DNA of 64,000 nt from Streptomyces globosus (lineage in GTDB: Bacteria; Actinomycetota; Actinomycetes; Streptomycetales; Streptomycetaceae), in contig NZ_CP030862.1 of assembly GCF_003325375.1 (NCBI RefSeq), positions 5,089,501 to 5,153,500 on the forward strand, written 5' to 3'. A program made the position numbers and the translations under genes. Under the pieces are notes generated by a model. The model had not been told where the DNA came from, searched no databases, and saw only the letters and a program-made list of their open reading frames with translations. Numbering within the stretch: the first letter of the stretch is position 1; each line of letters starts with the position of its first letter. Positions 53,253 through 64,000 of the stretch are shown here, in pieces.

Positions 53253-53867
53253 TCACGCCCCGATCCGGTAGAGGGAGTGGGTCCAGGAGAAGCCGCTGTT
53301 GTCGACGTACCAGGCGTGGGAGGCCCAGTTGTACCGGTCGCTGGACGGCCAGGGGTCGCCCCAGTACACCCAGCTGCCGTTCGTGTCGTAGCCGTAGACG
53401 ACGTGCATGTGGCCGCCGCCCGAGGACCACTGGATGCGGGTCTCGACCGGCCGGCCCGCGTCGATCTCGGTCTGCACGGTGGAGTGGCGCAGCCACCCGG
53501 TCACGTAGGAGCCGGGATTGATGCCGCTCCAGCGGAGGGCGGTCTGGACGTGGCCGAGGGTGGCCTGGCTGTCGGGGCACTCGGTGCCCTGCCTGCGGTT
53601 GAAGGCGGCGTTGCAGAACTGGTTCTGGGTGTGGGTGCGGCCGTACCAGGCGGCGATGGTGTTGCCGCCCGCGGCCCAGCACCAGTTGGACTTCTGCTGG
53701 GCCTGCATCGTGATGTTCAGGCGCTTGTACGCCAGGGCGGCGCCGGCGGCGGGGCCCGTGGGGGCGGGACCGGCCGGCGCGGCGGACGCCTCGGCGCAGG
53801 GCAGCGCGAGGAGCAGGGCGGTGGTGGCGGCGGCTGTGGCGGACAGCCGCCGCATTCGGGTGCGCAT
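53253..53867 (-). CDS. Secreted papain-like cysteine protease (C39/C70-like)
   Basis: A 204-residue exported protein. After a Sec signal peptide comes a papain-fold domain with QQKSNWCWAAGGNTIAAW (nucleophile Cys with preceding oxyanion Gln) and GGGHMHVVYGYD, then VYWGDPW, supplying the His and Asp/Asn. This is the C70/papain_C39-like group. GGAGGAA lies just before the ATG at 53867. It is first of a two-gene operon with a membrane-anchored partner. Target unknown. Confidence 0.85.
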   Translation of the reverse strand: MRTRMRRLSATAAATTALLLALPCAEASAAPAGPAPTGPAAGAALAYKRLNITMQAQQKSNWCWAAGGNTIAAWYGRTHTQNQFCNAAFNRRQGTECPDSQATLGHVQTALRWSGINPGSYVTGWLRHSTVQTEIDAGRPVETRIQWSSGGGHMHVVYGYDTNGSWVYWGDPWPSSDRYNWASHAWYVDNSGFSWTHSLYRIGA

Positions 53868-53970
53868 CGCGTTCCTCCCGTGGGGACGTGGGGATGGAGG
53901 AGCGCGTCCGGACGCTTGTGAAGGAGCTTCAGGGTGTTGTCGTGATCCGGTCAACAGGCTTCAATACGCC

Positions 53971-54082
53971 TTGACAGTGCCGTGTGAACGGCGTGCCCGC
54001 CGTGTGAACGGCTGCCGCCCCTTCACCTGGCCACCGCGCGCCACCGCGGGCCCTTGCGCCCCACCGCGTGTGAACGTTCACA
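53971..54082. promoter_or_regulatory. TGTGAAC half-site array and LacI-like palindrome
   Basis: CGTGTGAACGGC occurs at 53981-53992 and again at 54001-54012, exactly 20 bases apart. A third TGTGAAC starts the perfect 14-bp palindrome TGTGAACGTTCACA (54069-54082), which abuts the Shine-Dalgarno of the downstream regulator gene. A perfect -35 hexamer TTGACA (53971-53976) lies just before the first site. The central CG is typical of LacI-family sites; the half-site is also that of Rex, but the spacing is two bases too short. Confidence 0.6.
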
Positions 54083-54094
54083 GGAGGAGCCGCC

Positions 54095-55078
54095 ATGCCG
54101 CCGACCGCGGAGCGCACCGGCGGGCCCGCCCCGGACGGGCCGGCCGGCCCCGGCGCGGCCCCCGGGGACCTGGCCCGCCTGCTGGACACCGGGCCGTTCC
54201 ACCTGGCCCTGCGCGCCGCCCTGGCCGCCCGCGGCCTGCCCCTGCACCGCGTCCGGCACCGGCTCGCCGCGCGCGGCATCGCGATCGGCGTGACCAGCCT
54301 GAGCTACTGGCAGCAGGGCGCCCGCCGCCCGCGCCGCCCGGAGTCGCTGCGGGCCGTACGCGCCCTGGAGCAGATCCTCGACCTGCCGCGGGGCTCGCTG
54401 CTGCGGCTGCTCGCCGGGCCGGAGCCCGCGGCGGGCGGGACGGCCCGGCCCCCGGCCCGCTCGTACCGGGCGCTGGTCAGCGTGGGCGCGGCCGTGGAGG
54501 AGCTGCTGGCCGGGCTGGAGCTGCCGTCCGACGGGGGCCTGCACACCGTGGTCCACCAGGAGCGGGTCCGCATCGGCGCCGCCGGCGAGCTGGCCGGCCG
54601 GGACTCGCAGCACGTCGTACGGGCCCACCGGGACGGCGTGGACCGCTACCTCGCCGTCCACCACGGCGACCCCGGCTGCGACCCGGCGCGCGTGCGGGTG
54701 CAGGCGGGCGAGAACTGCCGGACGGGGCGGGTCCGCCGGCACCGCGAGGCCGAGGTGCTCGTCGCGGAGCTGCTGTTCGAGCGGCGGCTGCGCACCGGGG
54801 AGACGTACGTCTTCGGCTACGGCTTCGAGGACGGCACCGGGGCCCGGTGCACCGAGTACGTCCGCGGCTTCAGCTACACCGGCGGGCAGTACGTGCTCCA
54901 GGTCCGCTTCGACGAGGCCGCCCTGCCCGTGCGCTGCCGGCGCTTCACCCGGTCCGGGCCGGGGGCGCCGCGCAGCGGCCTGGCCGACCTCACGCCCAGC
55001 GGCCGGTACGGCGCCGTGCACATCGTGGAGCCCGCGGTGCGGCGCGGCCTCCTCGGCATCGCCTGGGAGTGGGCCTGA
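54095..55078 (+). CDS. HTH-type regulator-like protein, unknown targets
   Basis: A 327-residue soluble protein. An N-terminal region (about 30-110) resembles a Cro/C1-type HTH, with RVRHRLAARGIAIGVTSLSYWQQGARRPRR followed by a helix reading SLRAVRALEQILDLPRGSL. The C-terminal domain (about 120-327) is beta-rich, with many Arg/His residues (DSQHVVRAHRDGVDRYLAVHHGDPGCD), and may bind a ligand; no enzyme motif is seen. AGGAGG sets ATG 54095. The TGTGAAC array directly upstream suggests tight control, possibly by itself. The family recurs in streptomycetes, as I recall, without known function. Confidence 0.75.
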   Translation: MPPTAERTGGPAPDGPAGPGAAPGDLARLLDTGPFHLALRAALAARGLPLHRVRHRLAARGIAIGVTSLSYWQQGARRPRRPESLRAVRALEQILDLPRGSLLRLLAGPEPAAGGTARPPARSYRALVSVGAAVEELLAGLELPSDGGLHTVVHQERVRIGAAGELAGRDSQHVVRAHRDGVDRYLAVHHGDPGCDPARVRVQAGENCRTGRVRRHREAEVLVAELLFERRLRTGETYVFGYGFEDGTGARCTEYVRGFSYTGGQYVLQVRFDEAALPVRCRRFTRSGPGAPRSGLADLTPSGRYGAVHIVEPAVRRGLLGIAWEWA

Positions 55079-55098
55079 CCGGCGCGGGGAGCCGGGCC

Positions 55099-55530
55099 TC
55101 AGCCCGCGATCAGCTTGCCGCCCTCGTCCCGGACCGGCACCTCGGGCAGCGGGTCGGTGGCGGGGCCGCGGAGCGCCTTGCCGGTGGCGGTGTCGAAGCG
55201 GCTGCCGTGGCAGGGGCAGTTGCCCTCCCCCTGGACGATCTTGTCGAGGACGCAGCCGGCATGCGTGCACTGCGCGCTGAACGCCTTGTACTGCCCCTCC
55301 GCCGGGCAGCTCACGATCAGCTTCCGCTCGCGGTACAGCTTCGCGCCGCCCACGGGCACGTCGGCCGCGTCGCCGAGCTCGACAGGCGCGGTGGGGACCG
55401 CCGGGCTGCCGTAGCCGCTGTTGGTCTCGGTGGAGCAGGCGGTCACGGCCGCTCCGGCGCCGGCGGCCCCGACGATCGCGGCCGCACCCCTGAGGACGGT
55501 ACGGCGGGCGGCGGACTGCGGCGCGGACAT
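55099..55530 (-). CDS. Rieske [2Fe-2S] lipoprotein
   Basis: A 143-residue exported Rieske protein. The N-terminus combines a twin-arginine stretch (ARRTVLRG) with a lipobox-like VTAC, so it is probably Tat-exported, lipidated at Cys32 and anchored outside. The cluster boxes are CTHAGC and CPCHGSRF. It could pass electrons to an unidentified extracytoplasmic partner; no oxidase gene is adjacent. GGGAG lies seven bases before the ATG at 55530. Confidence 0.88.
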   Translation of the reverse strand: MSAPQSAARRTVLRGAAAIVGAAGAGAAVTACSTETNSGYGSPAVPTAPVELGDAADVPVGGAKLYRERKLIVSCPAEGQYKAFSAQCTHAGCVLDKIVQGEGNCPCHGSRFDTATGKALRGPATDPLPEVPVRDEGGKLIAG

Positions 55531-55618
55531 GCGGATCTCCCGGGTGGCACGGACGGCAGGGGGCCCCGGCGGCGGAGGGCCGGCCGGGCCCACCCGACGA
55601 TACCCCCGGCCGATGGGA

Positions 55619-55624
55619 TACCTT
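55619..55624 (+). promoter_or_regulatory. Leaderless -10 box (TACCTT)
   Basis: TACCTT ends seven bases before the GTG at 55632; there is no Shine-Dalgarno. Confidence 0.5.
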
Positions 55625-55631
55625 CCCCCGC

Positions 55632-56504
55632 GTGATCGTCGTCGGTGGAGAAGCCCTGATCGACCTGGTGCCCGCAGGGCAGCCGCCGGGTGCGCTGCTG
55701 CCGCGGCCGGGCGGGGGCCCGTACAACACCGCGGTGGCCCTGGGCCGCCTCGGCGCGCAGGCGGCGTTCTGCTCGCGGATCTCGACCGACGGGTTCGGCG
55801 AGACCCTCCTCTCCGGGCTGCGGGCCGCGGGGGTCGACGTCTCACTGGTGCAGCGGGGGCCGGAGCCGACCACGCTGGCCGTGCCCTCGCTCGGCGCGGA
55901 CGGCTCCGCCGTGTACGGCTTCCACGTGGAGGGCACCGCCGACCGGCTGTTCCGCCTGCCCGGCGCCCTGCCGGCCGGCGCCCGGGCACTGGCGGTCGGC
56001 AGCTGCTCGCTGGTGCTGGAGCCGGGCGCGAGCGCCTACGAGGCGCTCCTGCGCCGCGAGGCGGCCCGCGGGCTGCTGACGCTGCTGGACCCCAACGTGC
56101 GGCCGGCGCTGATCGCGGACCCGGCGGCGTACCGGGCCAGGTTCCTGGGCCGGCTGCCGTCGGTGTCCGTGCTGAAGCTGTCCGAGGAGGACGCCGACTG
56201 GCTGGGCGGGCGCGTGGAGGACTGGCTGGCGGCGGGGCCGTCGGCGGTGGTCCTGACCCGCGGCGCGAAGGGGCTGACCGTCCGTACGCGGGAGGGCGCG
56301 GAGCACTCGGTGCCGTCCCCGGCCGTGGCCGTGGCGGACACGATCGGGGCGGGCGACACCGTCAGCGCGGCGCTGCTGCACCGCCTCGCCGGCGGCGGCC
56401 CGCCGGACTGGCCGGACGTGCTGGCCCACGCCGCCCGCGCGGCGGCGCTGACCTGCACCAGGGCGGGCGCGGAGCCTCCGTACGCCGCCGAGCTCGGCGG
56501 GTAG
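55632..56504 (+). CDS. PfkB-family carbohydrate kinase
   Basis: A 290-residue ribokinase-like sugar kinase. It begins IVVGGEALIDLVP, has PGGGPYNTAVALGRLG, LLDPNVRP, and the ATP/catalytic signature DTIGAGDTVSAALL near residue 240 with the catalytic Asp. Fructokinase or another hexose kinase activity is most likely, but no sugar transporter or hydrolase is adjacent to narrow the substrate. The GTG at 55632 is supported by the leaderless box. It is convergent with the monooxygenase gene, 15 bases apart. Confidence 0.92.
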   Translation: MIVVGGEALIDLVPAGQPPGALLPRPGGGPYNTAVALGRLGAQAAFCSRISTDGFGETLLSGLRAAGVDVSLVQRGPEPTTLAVPSLGADGSAVYGFHVEGTADRLFRLPGALPAGARALAVGSCSLVLEPGASAYEALLRREAARGLLTLLDPNVRPALIADPAAYRARFLGRLPSVSVLKLSEEDADWLGGRVEDWLAAGPSAVVLTRGAKGLTVRTREGAEHSVPSPAVAVADTIGAGDTVSAALLHRLAGGGPPDWPDVLAHAARAAALTCTRAGAEPPYAAELGG

Positions 56505-56519
56505 TGCCCTCGGGCGGGC

Positions 56520-57767
56520 TCACAGGACGCCGGGCGCCTCCTGCGCCATCCGCTCCTCCATGTGCCCGAAGAACTCCTCGGGCGGCGTCATCCCGGCCGT
56601 CACCCGGACGAACTCGTCCCGCGCCTGCGGACTCCGCGACACCGCCGCCAGCAGCTGCTGCATCTCGGGCGGCGGCGGTTCCATCCGGGCGAACCCGGCG
56701 GTGAACTCGTACATGGAGGCGACCTGCGCGTCCCGCGCCTCCTGGGCGGCCCGCATCGCCTCCTCGAAGGGCCTGCGCCCGGCGAGGACGTCGCCGAGGG
56801 CGCCGGCGCAGCGCTCCGCGTCCCGGAAGGAGTCCTGGATGCCCTGGGCGGTGATCGGGTCCCTCAGGTATCCGGCGTCCCCGACCAGGGCCCAGCCCGG
56901 GCCGTACGGCTTGCGGAAGTAGTTCGGGACGGCCGTGCCGACGAACCGCTCGGCGCGGGCGGCCCCCGCGACCCGCTCGGCGAACGCCGGCGCACGGGCC
57001 AGGGTCGCGTGGTAGTTGCCCTCGACGTCGTCGCGGTTGGCCTCGAAGTCGCGCATGGACCAGCCGCAGATGACCATCGTGAGATTGTCGTTGGTGGGCC
57101 AGGCGGCGAACGCCCGGTCTCCGCGGTCGTAGGCCTCGAACATGCCGTTCATCGGGAGCCCCGACCAGTACGTGTAGTAGTAGACGTTGATCTTCGGTTT
57201 CTCCGCGTAGGCCTCGGCGCCGGTGGCCCGGGCCACGGACGAGTGGAGGCCGTCCGCACCGACGACGAACCGGGCGCGGTGCCGCGCGGGGCCCTCCCGG
57301 CCGTGTCCCGCGACGCCTGTCACGGTGTCCCCGTCGAAGAGCAGCCTGTCGACGGTGAACCCTTCTGCGACCTCCGCGCCGGCCTCGGCCGCGGCATCGA
57401 CGAGGATCTTGTCGAGGACGGTGCGGCGGGGCGCGTACGAGGCGTCGAAGCCCTCGCCGGCCGGAGAGCCGGCGATGCTGATCGGCCCGAGGTCGAACAG
57501 GTAGGTGTGGATGGGCGGGCAACCGGTGGCGGCCACCCGGTCCAGCAGCCCCCACCGCTGCAGCGCGGCCAGTCCGGGCGGGTGGATCAGGTGGGTGGAG
57601 AGGGTGTCGCTCGGGAAGGTGGCCCGGTCGACGAGGAGGACCCGGTGCCCGCGCCGGGCGAGGAGCATCGCGGTCGGCGCGCCGGCGCAGCGCGCGCCGA
57701 CGACGATCACATCGTGGGAGATCACATCGCGGGGTGGGGTGCCGGCGGAGCCGGCGTTGCCGGTCAT
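56520..57767 (-). CDS. FAD-dependent monooxygenase
   Basis: A 415-residue flavoprotein of the geranylgeranyl reductase / aromatic hydroxylase class. The FAD-binding motif is VIVVGARCAGAPTAMLLARRG (Gly-rich loop with Arg-Cys), and the second FAD motif is WALVGDAGYLRDPITAQGI. A DG-type motif lies in FVVGADGLHSSVARATG. The substrate is unknown; such single genes occur in secondary metabolism and in catabolism. AGGTGA lies four bases before the ATG at 57767. Confidence 0.9.
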   Translation of the reverse strand: MTGNAGSAGTPPRDVISHDVIVVGARCAGAPTAMLLARRGHRVLLVDRATFPSDTLSTHLIHPPGLAALQRWGLLDRVAATGCPPIHTYLFDLGPISIAGSPAGEGFDASYAPRRTVLDKILVDAAAEAGAEVAEGFTVDRLLFDGDTVTGVAGHGREGPARHRARFVVGADGLHSSVARATGAEAYAEKPKINVYYYTYWSGLPMNGMFEAYDRGDRAFAAWPTNDNLTMVICGWSMRDFEANRDDVEGNYHATLARAPAFAERVAGAARAERFVGTAVPNYFRKPYGPGWALVGDAGYLRDPITAQGIQDSFRDAERCAGALGDVLAGRRPFEEAMRAAQEARDAQVASMYEFTAGFARMEPPPPEMQQLLAAVSRSPQARDEFVRVTAGMTPPEEFFGHMEERMAQEAPGVL

Positions 57768-57975
57768 GGCTCACCTGCCGATCCTGCGGCGGCGGCACAC
57801 AGGACGGGCTGCGCGAAGTGGGGGCACGGGGACGTGCGGATGAGGTGCCCGCCTGCCCGCGGCCGCCGCGCACTGCGGGGGACTGCTTCCACGTTAGTGC
57901 TGGGGCCGGGAAGGTTCACCCTCCCGGCCACAGCACTGGACCGGCCGCCGCGCCCCGGCGCCCCTGGGCCCCGGA

Positions 57976-58013
57976 CGGCGAAGGGCCCGGCCGGACGGCC
58001 GGGCCCTTCGCCG
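57976..58013. terminator. Strong hairpin after uvrA
   Basis: A perfect 17-bp stem (CGGCGAAGGGCCCGGCC and complement) with a GGAC loop lies 30 bases past the uvrA stop. The remaining intergenic sequence 57768-58043 (276 bases) contains no gene I can support. Confidence 0.85.
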
Positions 58014-58043
58014 ATCTCCGCGGGCGGATGCCGCGGGCAGCGG

Positions 58044-61019
<2,976 letters not shown>

Positions 61020-61045
61020 GCCGGTCCGCACCTTTCTTGAGAGAG

Positions 61046-61063
61046 CGGGGGCACGGGCCCCCG
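61046..61063. other. Hairpin in the uvrA 5' untranslated region
   Basis: CGGGGGC-ACGG-GCCCCCG forms a 7-bp stem about 10 bases before the uvrA Shine-Dalgarno. It could affect translation. I saw no SOS box in the rest of the 185-base gap. Confidence 0.4.
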
Positions 61064-61191
61064 TCCCAGGGTATGGGGGGCGCCTCGGCAATGGAGTCGG
61101 GCTGGACTTCCGAGCGTATAGCACGCGCATTCGATTTACGGCACTCCGCCGTCTGCTTCACCCGTTCGTGTGGCCCCGGGAACGGTGCCAC

Positions 61192-61197
61192 TAGGCT
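61192..61197 (+). promoter_or_regulatory. Leaderless -10 box (TAGGCT)
   Basis: TAGGCT ends seven bases before the ATG at 61205; no Shine-Dalgarno is present. Confidence 0.55.
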
Positions 61198-61204
61198 CGC
61201 CCCC

Positions 61205-61894
61205 ATGACCGATCATGTGCACGACCTGCACTCTGTACGTGAAGCCACGGACCGGCTGCTGACCGCGGTCGCGAAACTGGACAACGCCGCTCTGGCCGGG
61301 GAGTCACACCTTCCCGGCTGGAGCCGGGGCCACGTGCTGGCCCACCTCGCCCGCAACGCCGACGCCCTCGTCAACGTCCTCGCCGGCCGCCCCATGTACG
61401 AGAGCGCCGAGGCCCGCGACGCGGACATCGCCGCCGGCTCCGGCCGCACCCTGGACGAGCAGCTCGCCGACCTGCGCGGCAGCCACGCCGCCTTCCTCGC
61501 CGAGACCGCCGCCGACCAGGACTGGTCCCGTACGGTCGAGCTGCGGGGCGGCGTCACCGACCTCGCCTCGAACGTGCCGTTCCGCCGCCTCGTCGAGGTC
61601 GAGCTGCACCACGTCGACCTGAACGTGGGCTACGGGCTGGAGGACCTCCCCGCCGACTTCACCGCCCGCGAGATCGACTTCCTCGCCGACCGCTGGAGCG
61701 GCCGCCCCGAGGTACCGCCCACGGCCCTGGCCTCCGACGACGGGCGCACCTGGCGGACCGGCTCCGCGGGCGACCCCGCCGTCACCGTCTCCGGCCCGGC
61801 CGCGGCCCTCCTGGCCTGGCTCGCCGGCCGCGGCGACAAGGGCGCCTCCCTCACCGTGTCCGGAGGGGCCCTCCCGGCCCTCCCCCCGCTCTAG
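61205..61894 (+). CDS. Maleylpyruvate isomerase-family mycothiol-dependent enzyme
   Basis: A 229-residue DinB/MDMPI-fold enzyme. The metal-binding His residues lie in GHVLAHLARNADALVNVL and VEVELHHVDLNVG, the typical spacing, and LPGWSRGHVL is the family's entry motif. Members use mycothiol, the actinobacterial low-molecular thiol, for isomerase or transferase reactions. The substrate is unknown. It starts at a leaderless ATG, and its stop TAG is shared with the -10 box of the next gene. Confidence 0.85.
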   Translation: MTDHVHDLHSVREATDRLLTAVAKLDNAALAGESHLPGWSRGHVLAHLARNADALVNVLAGRPMYESAEARDADIAAGSGRTLDEQLADLRGSHAAFLAETAADQDWSRTVELRGGVTDLASNVPFRRLVEVELHHVDLNVGYGLEDLPADFTAREIDFLADRWSGRPEVPPTALASDDGRTWRTGSAGDPAVTVSGPAAALLAWLAGRGDKGASLTVSGGALPALPPL

Positions 61895-61897
61895 GAT
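61892..61897 (+). promoter_or_regulatory. Leaderless -10 box overlapping the upstream stop (TAGGAT)
   Basis: TAGGAT ends seven bases before the ATG at 61905. Its first three bases are the stop codon of the upstream gene. Confidence 0.5.
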
Positions 61898-61904
61898 CGG
61901 AACC

Positions 61905-62561
61905 ATGACGTACAGCGGAGCGGTCAAGGTCGGCGGTCCCGCCGACGTGCACGAACTCGCGGACCTGATGATCTCCAAGGTCGCCGTGGGTGACATGAAC
62001 AACAACGCCTACCTCCTGCGCTGCCGGTCCACCGGCGAGCAGCTGCTGGTCGACGCGGCCGCCGAGCCGGAGACGCTGCTCAGCCTGATCGGCGGCGACG
62101 GCATCGCGTCCGTGGTCACCACGCACCGGCACGGCGACCACTGGGGCGCCCTGCAGGCCGTGGTCGACGCCACCGGGGCCCGCACCTACGCGGGCGCCCT
62201 GGATGCGGAGGGCATCCCCGTGCCCACCGACGTACTCGTCGCCGACGGCGACACGATCACGGTGGGGCGGGTCTCCCTGACCGCCCGCCACCTGGTCGGG
62301 CACACCCCCGGGTCGATCGCCCTCGTCTACGACGACCCGCACGGCCACCCGCACGTCTTCACCGGGGACTGCCTCTTCCCGGGCGGCGTCGGCAACACGT
62401 GGGGCGACGCGTCCGCCTTCGCCAGCCTGATCGACGACGTCGAGGCCAAGCTCTTCGCGCAGCTGCCGGATGAGACCTGGGTCTACCCGGGCCACGGCAA
62501 CGACACCACGCTCGGCGCCGAGCGGCCCCACCTCGCCGAGTGGCGCGAGCGCGGCTGGTAG
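61905..62561 (+). CDS. Metallo-beta-lactamase-fold hydrolase (glyoxalase II-like)
   Basis: A 218-residue metal hydrolase. The signature THRHGDHWG gives His74, His76, Asp78 and His79; HLVGHTPGS, FTGDCLFPGG and the late YPGHGND supply the other metal ligands. This is the glyoxalase II / persulfide hydrolase-like branch, acting on thioester or thiol conjugates. It follows the mycothiol-dependent enzyme by 10 bases, so a shared thiol-detoxification role is plausible. The 112 bases after it hold no gene. Confidence 0.9.
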   Translation: MTYSGAVKVGGPADVHELADLMISKVAVGDMNNNAYLLRCRSTGEQLLVDAAAEPETLLSLIGGDGIASVVTTHRHGDHWGALQAVVDATGARTYAGALDAEGIPVPTDVLVADGDTITVGRVSLTARHLVGHTPGSIALVYDDPHGHPHVFTGDCLFPGGVGNTWGDASAFASLIDDVEAKLFAQLPDETWVYPGHGNDTTLGAERPHLAEWRERGW

Positions 62562-62673
62562 AAACCGCCGCAGCCGCCGGGTCCCGGCCACAGCCGGGCC
62601 CCGGTGCACTCGTTCAGGTCGAAGACGGCCGGACGCGTGGCCGGGCCGGACGGGCCGGGGTAACTGCTGCACC

Positions 62674-64000
62674 ATGCAACAGGACCCTTCCCCGACCGCG
62701 TCCGGCCGTCCCCGGACCCCCTCGATGCCGCGGCTGGCCTCGGCGGCCCTCGCCGGCACCGCCATCGAGTTCTACGACTTCTTCGTCTACGGCACGGCGG
62801 CGGCCCTCGTCCTCGGGCCGCTCTACTTCCCTTCCTTCTCCCCGCTCGCCGGGACCCTCGCCGCGTTCGGCACGTTCGCCGTGGGCTTCCTCGCCCGCCC
62901 CCTCGGCTCGGCGCTGTTCGGGCACGTCGGCGACCGGTACGGCCGCCGGCCGGTGCTGCTCGCCTCGCTGCTGCTGACGGGGGTGGCCACCGTCGCCGTC
63001 GGCTTCGTGCCCACCTACGCCTCGATCGGCCTCGCAGCCCCCGTCCTGCTGCTCGTGCTGCGGTTCCTCCAGGGCCTCGGCCTGGGCGGCGAGTGGGGCG
63101 GCGCGGTGCTGGTGACCGTCGAGCACGCGCCCCCCGAGCGGCGCGGCCTGTGGGCGAGCTTCCCGCAGATCGGGCCGTCGGTGGGCTTCCTCCTCGCCAA
63201 CGGCCTGGTGCTGGCGCTGTCCGCCCTGCTGACCGAGGCCCAGTTCGCCTCCTGGGGCTGGCGGGTGCCGTTCTGGGCTGCCGGCCTGCTCGTCCTGGCC
63301 GGGCTGTGGCTGCGGCGCTCCATCACGGAGACCCCGCAGTTCAGGGAGCTCGCCGAGACGGGATCCCGCGCCGAGGCCCCGCTCGCCGAGGTGCTCCGCG
63401 GACACTGGCGGCTGCTCCTGCTGACCGGCGGGGCGCTCGCCTCCGCGTACTCCGTGTTCTACGGGGTGAGCACCTGGTCCCTGGCGTACGGCACCGAGCA
63501 CCTCGGTGTGGACCGGACGACGATGCTGGCCTGCATCCTGCTCGCGGTCGCCGTCATGACCGTGTGGACGCCGGTCGCGGCGGTCCTGGGCGACCGCTGG
63601 GGACGCCGTCCCCTGTGCCTGGCGGGGTGCGCGGCCTGCGCGCTGTGGATGGTCCCGTACGCGGCCCTGCTGGGCACCGCGAGCCCGCCGGCGGTGGCCG
63701 CCGGAGCGGTCCTGGCGCTGCTGTCGATCGGGACGGTGCTGTCGGTGATCGGCGCGTACCTGCCCGAGCTGTACGCGCCCCGGATCCGCTGCACCGGGGC
63801 GGCCGTCGGCTACAACCTGGGCGGGGTGCTGGGCGGGGCGCTGACCCCGATCGTGGCGACGGCGCTGGCGGACGGCTCGGGTCCGCCGTGGGGCGTGGCG
63901 GCCTACCTGGCCGGGATCGCCGTGGTGAGCCTGGCCTGCTTCGCGCTGCTCCCGGAGACCCGCCCGACCGCTGGGCCGGGCGGGGGTGCGGGCACGAAGG
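62674..64000 (+). CDS. MHS-family MFS transporter, cut by the window end
   Basis: At least 442 residues of a major facilitator of the metabolite:H+ symporter group (ShiA/ProP-like), open to the end of the window. SALAGTAIEFYDFFVYGTAAALV at helix 1 (written here in part), GHVGDRYGRRP in loop 2-3, LRFLQGLGLGGEWGGA and GDRWGRRPL in loop 8-9 are diagnostic. Expected to import small organic acids or amino-acid-like compounds with protons. Start ATG 62674 is tentative, as no Shine-Dalgarno is clear; ATG 62725 is possible. The last residues seen are the Pro/Gly-rich tail after helix 12, so little is missing. Confidence 0.9.
   Translation, partial: MQQDPSPTASGRPRTPSMPRLASAALAGTAIEFYDFFVYGTAAALVLGPLYFPSFSPLAGTLAAFGTFAVGFLARPLGSALFGHVGDRYGRRPVLLASLLLTGVATVAVGFVPTYASIGLAAPVLLLVLRFLQGLGLGGEWGGAVLVTVEHAPPERRGLWASFPQIGPSVGFLLANGLVLALSALLTEAQFASWGWRVPFWAAGLLVLAGLWLRRSITETPQFRELAETGSRAEAPLAEVLRGHWRLLLLTGGALASAYSVFYGVSTWSLAYGTEHLGVDRTTMLACILLAVAVMTVWTPVAAVLGDRWGRRPLCLAGCAACALWMVPYAALLGTASPPAVAAGAVLALLSIGTVLSVIGAYLPELYAPRIRCTGAAVGYNLGGVLGGALTPIVATALADGSGPPWGVAAYLAGIAVVSLACFALLPETRPTAGPGGGAGTK

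Noticed and set aside
54069..54082. Canonical Rex operator
   Set aside because: The half-sites fit but the spacer is one base instead of three, so standard Rex binding is unlikely.
61020..61204. SOS box for uvrA
   Set aside because: I looked for GAAC-N4-GTTC and a PafBC-type promoter element in this gap and found no acceptable match.

Overview
The window is a chromosomal segment of a Streptomyces-type actinomycete. G+C is very high, GTG and TTG starts are frequent, and the gene set is characteristic: whiA, a maleylpyruvate isomerase-fold (mycothiol-type) enzyme, an RbpA-family RNA polymerase factor, tandem TerD domains, OpcA, and many leaderless promoters. From memory, the order from the suf cluster to uvrA follows the conserved core block around SCO1919-SCO1958 of S. 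coelicolor; no alignment could be run here. I see no prophage, insertion sequence, CRISPR array, rRNA or tRNA gene.

Region 1 (1-18.7 kb) is the more variable part. It holds a class B penicillin-binding protein, a NarL-type two-component pair with a membrane protein, and an IclR regulator divergent from an aldehyde dehydrogenase with a perfect operator-like palindrome between them. It continues with a tandem TerD protein, a Tat-exported PhoX-like phosphatase, a large unknown protein, a secreted ExeM/NucH-type nuclease and dapD. It ends with an MFS efflux gene that is frameshifted in the linker between its two halves, divergent from an HxlR regulator fused to a peroxiredoxin.

Region 2 (18.7-25.4 kb) is one leftward Fe-S assembly operon: sufR-sufB-sufD-Rieske ferredoxin-sufC-sufS-sufU-sufT, mostly with 4-base stop/start overlaps. 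Region 3 (25.6-31.0 kb) carries an ABC exporter pair, a TPR-like unknown protein, and ctaA and ctaB for heme A synthesis. Region 4 (31.2-39.7 kb) is the pentose-phosphate cluster tkt-tal-zwf-opcA-pgl with convergent pgi. Region 5 (39.8-44 kb) holds an rbpA-like gene, secG, and the glycolytic run gap-pgk-tpiA.

Region 6 (44-52.3 kb) has a large secreted M14 carboxypeptidase and the coupled string uvrC-rapZ-yvcK-whiA, which links repair, nucleotide-sugar control and sporulation. Region 7 (52.4-64 kb) holds a secreted cysteine-protease pair, an HTH regulator behind an array of TGTGAAC half-sites, a Rieske lipoprotein, a PfkB kinase, a flavin monooxygenase, uvrA, a mycothiol-type enzyme, a metallo-beta-lactamase-fold hydrolase, and an MHS transporter cut by the window end.

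Across the window, eight genes show a TANNNT box exactly seven bases before the start codon, so they are probably read from leaderless mRNAs. Strong GC hairpins without U-tracts close most transcription units. The least explained signals are the redox HTH-peroxiredoxin fusion, the TGTGAAC array near 54 kb, a Rex-like site at the ctaA promoter, and histone-like Lys/Ala tails on both OpcA and UvrA.
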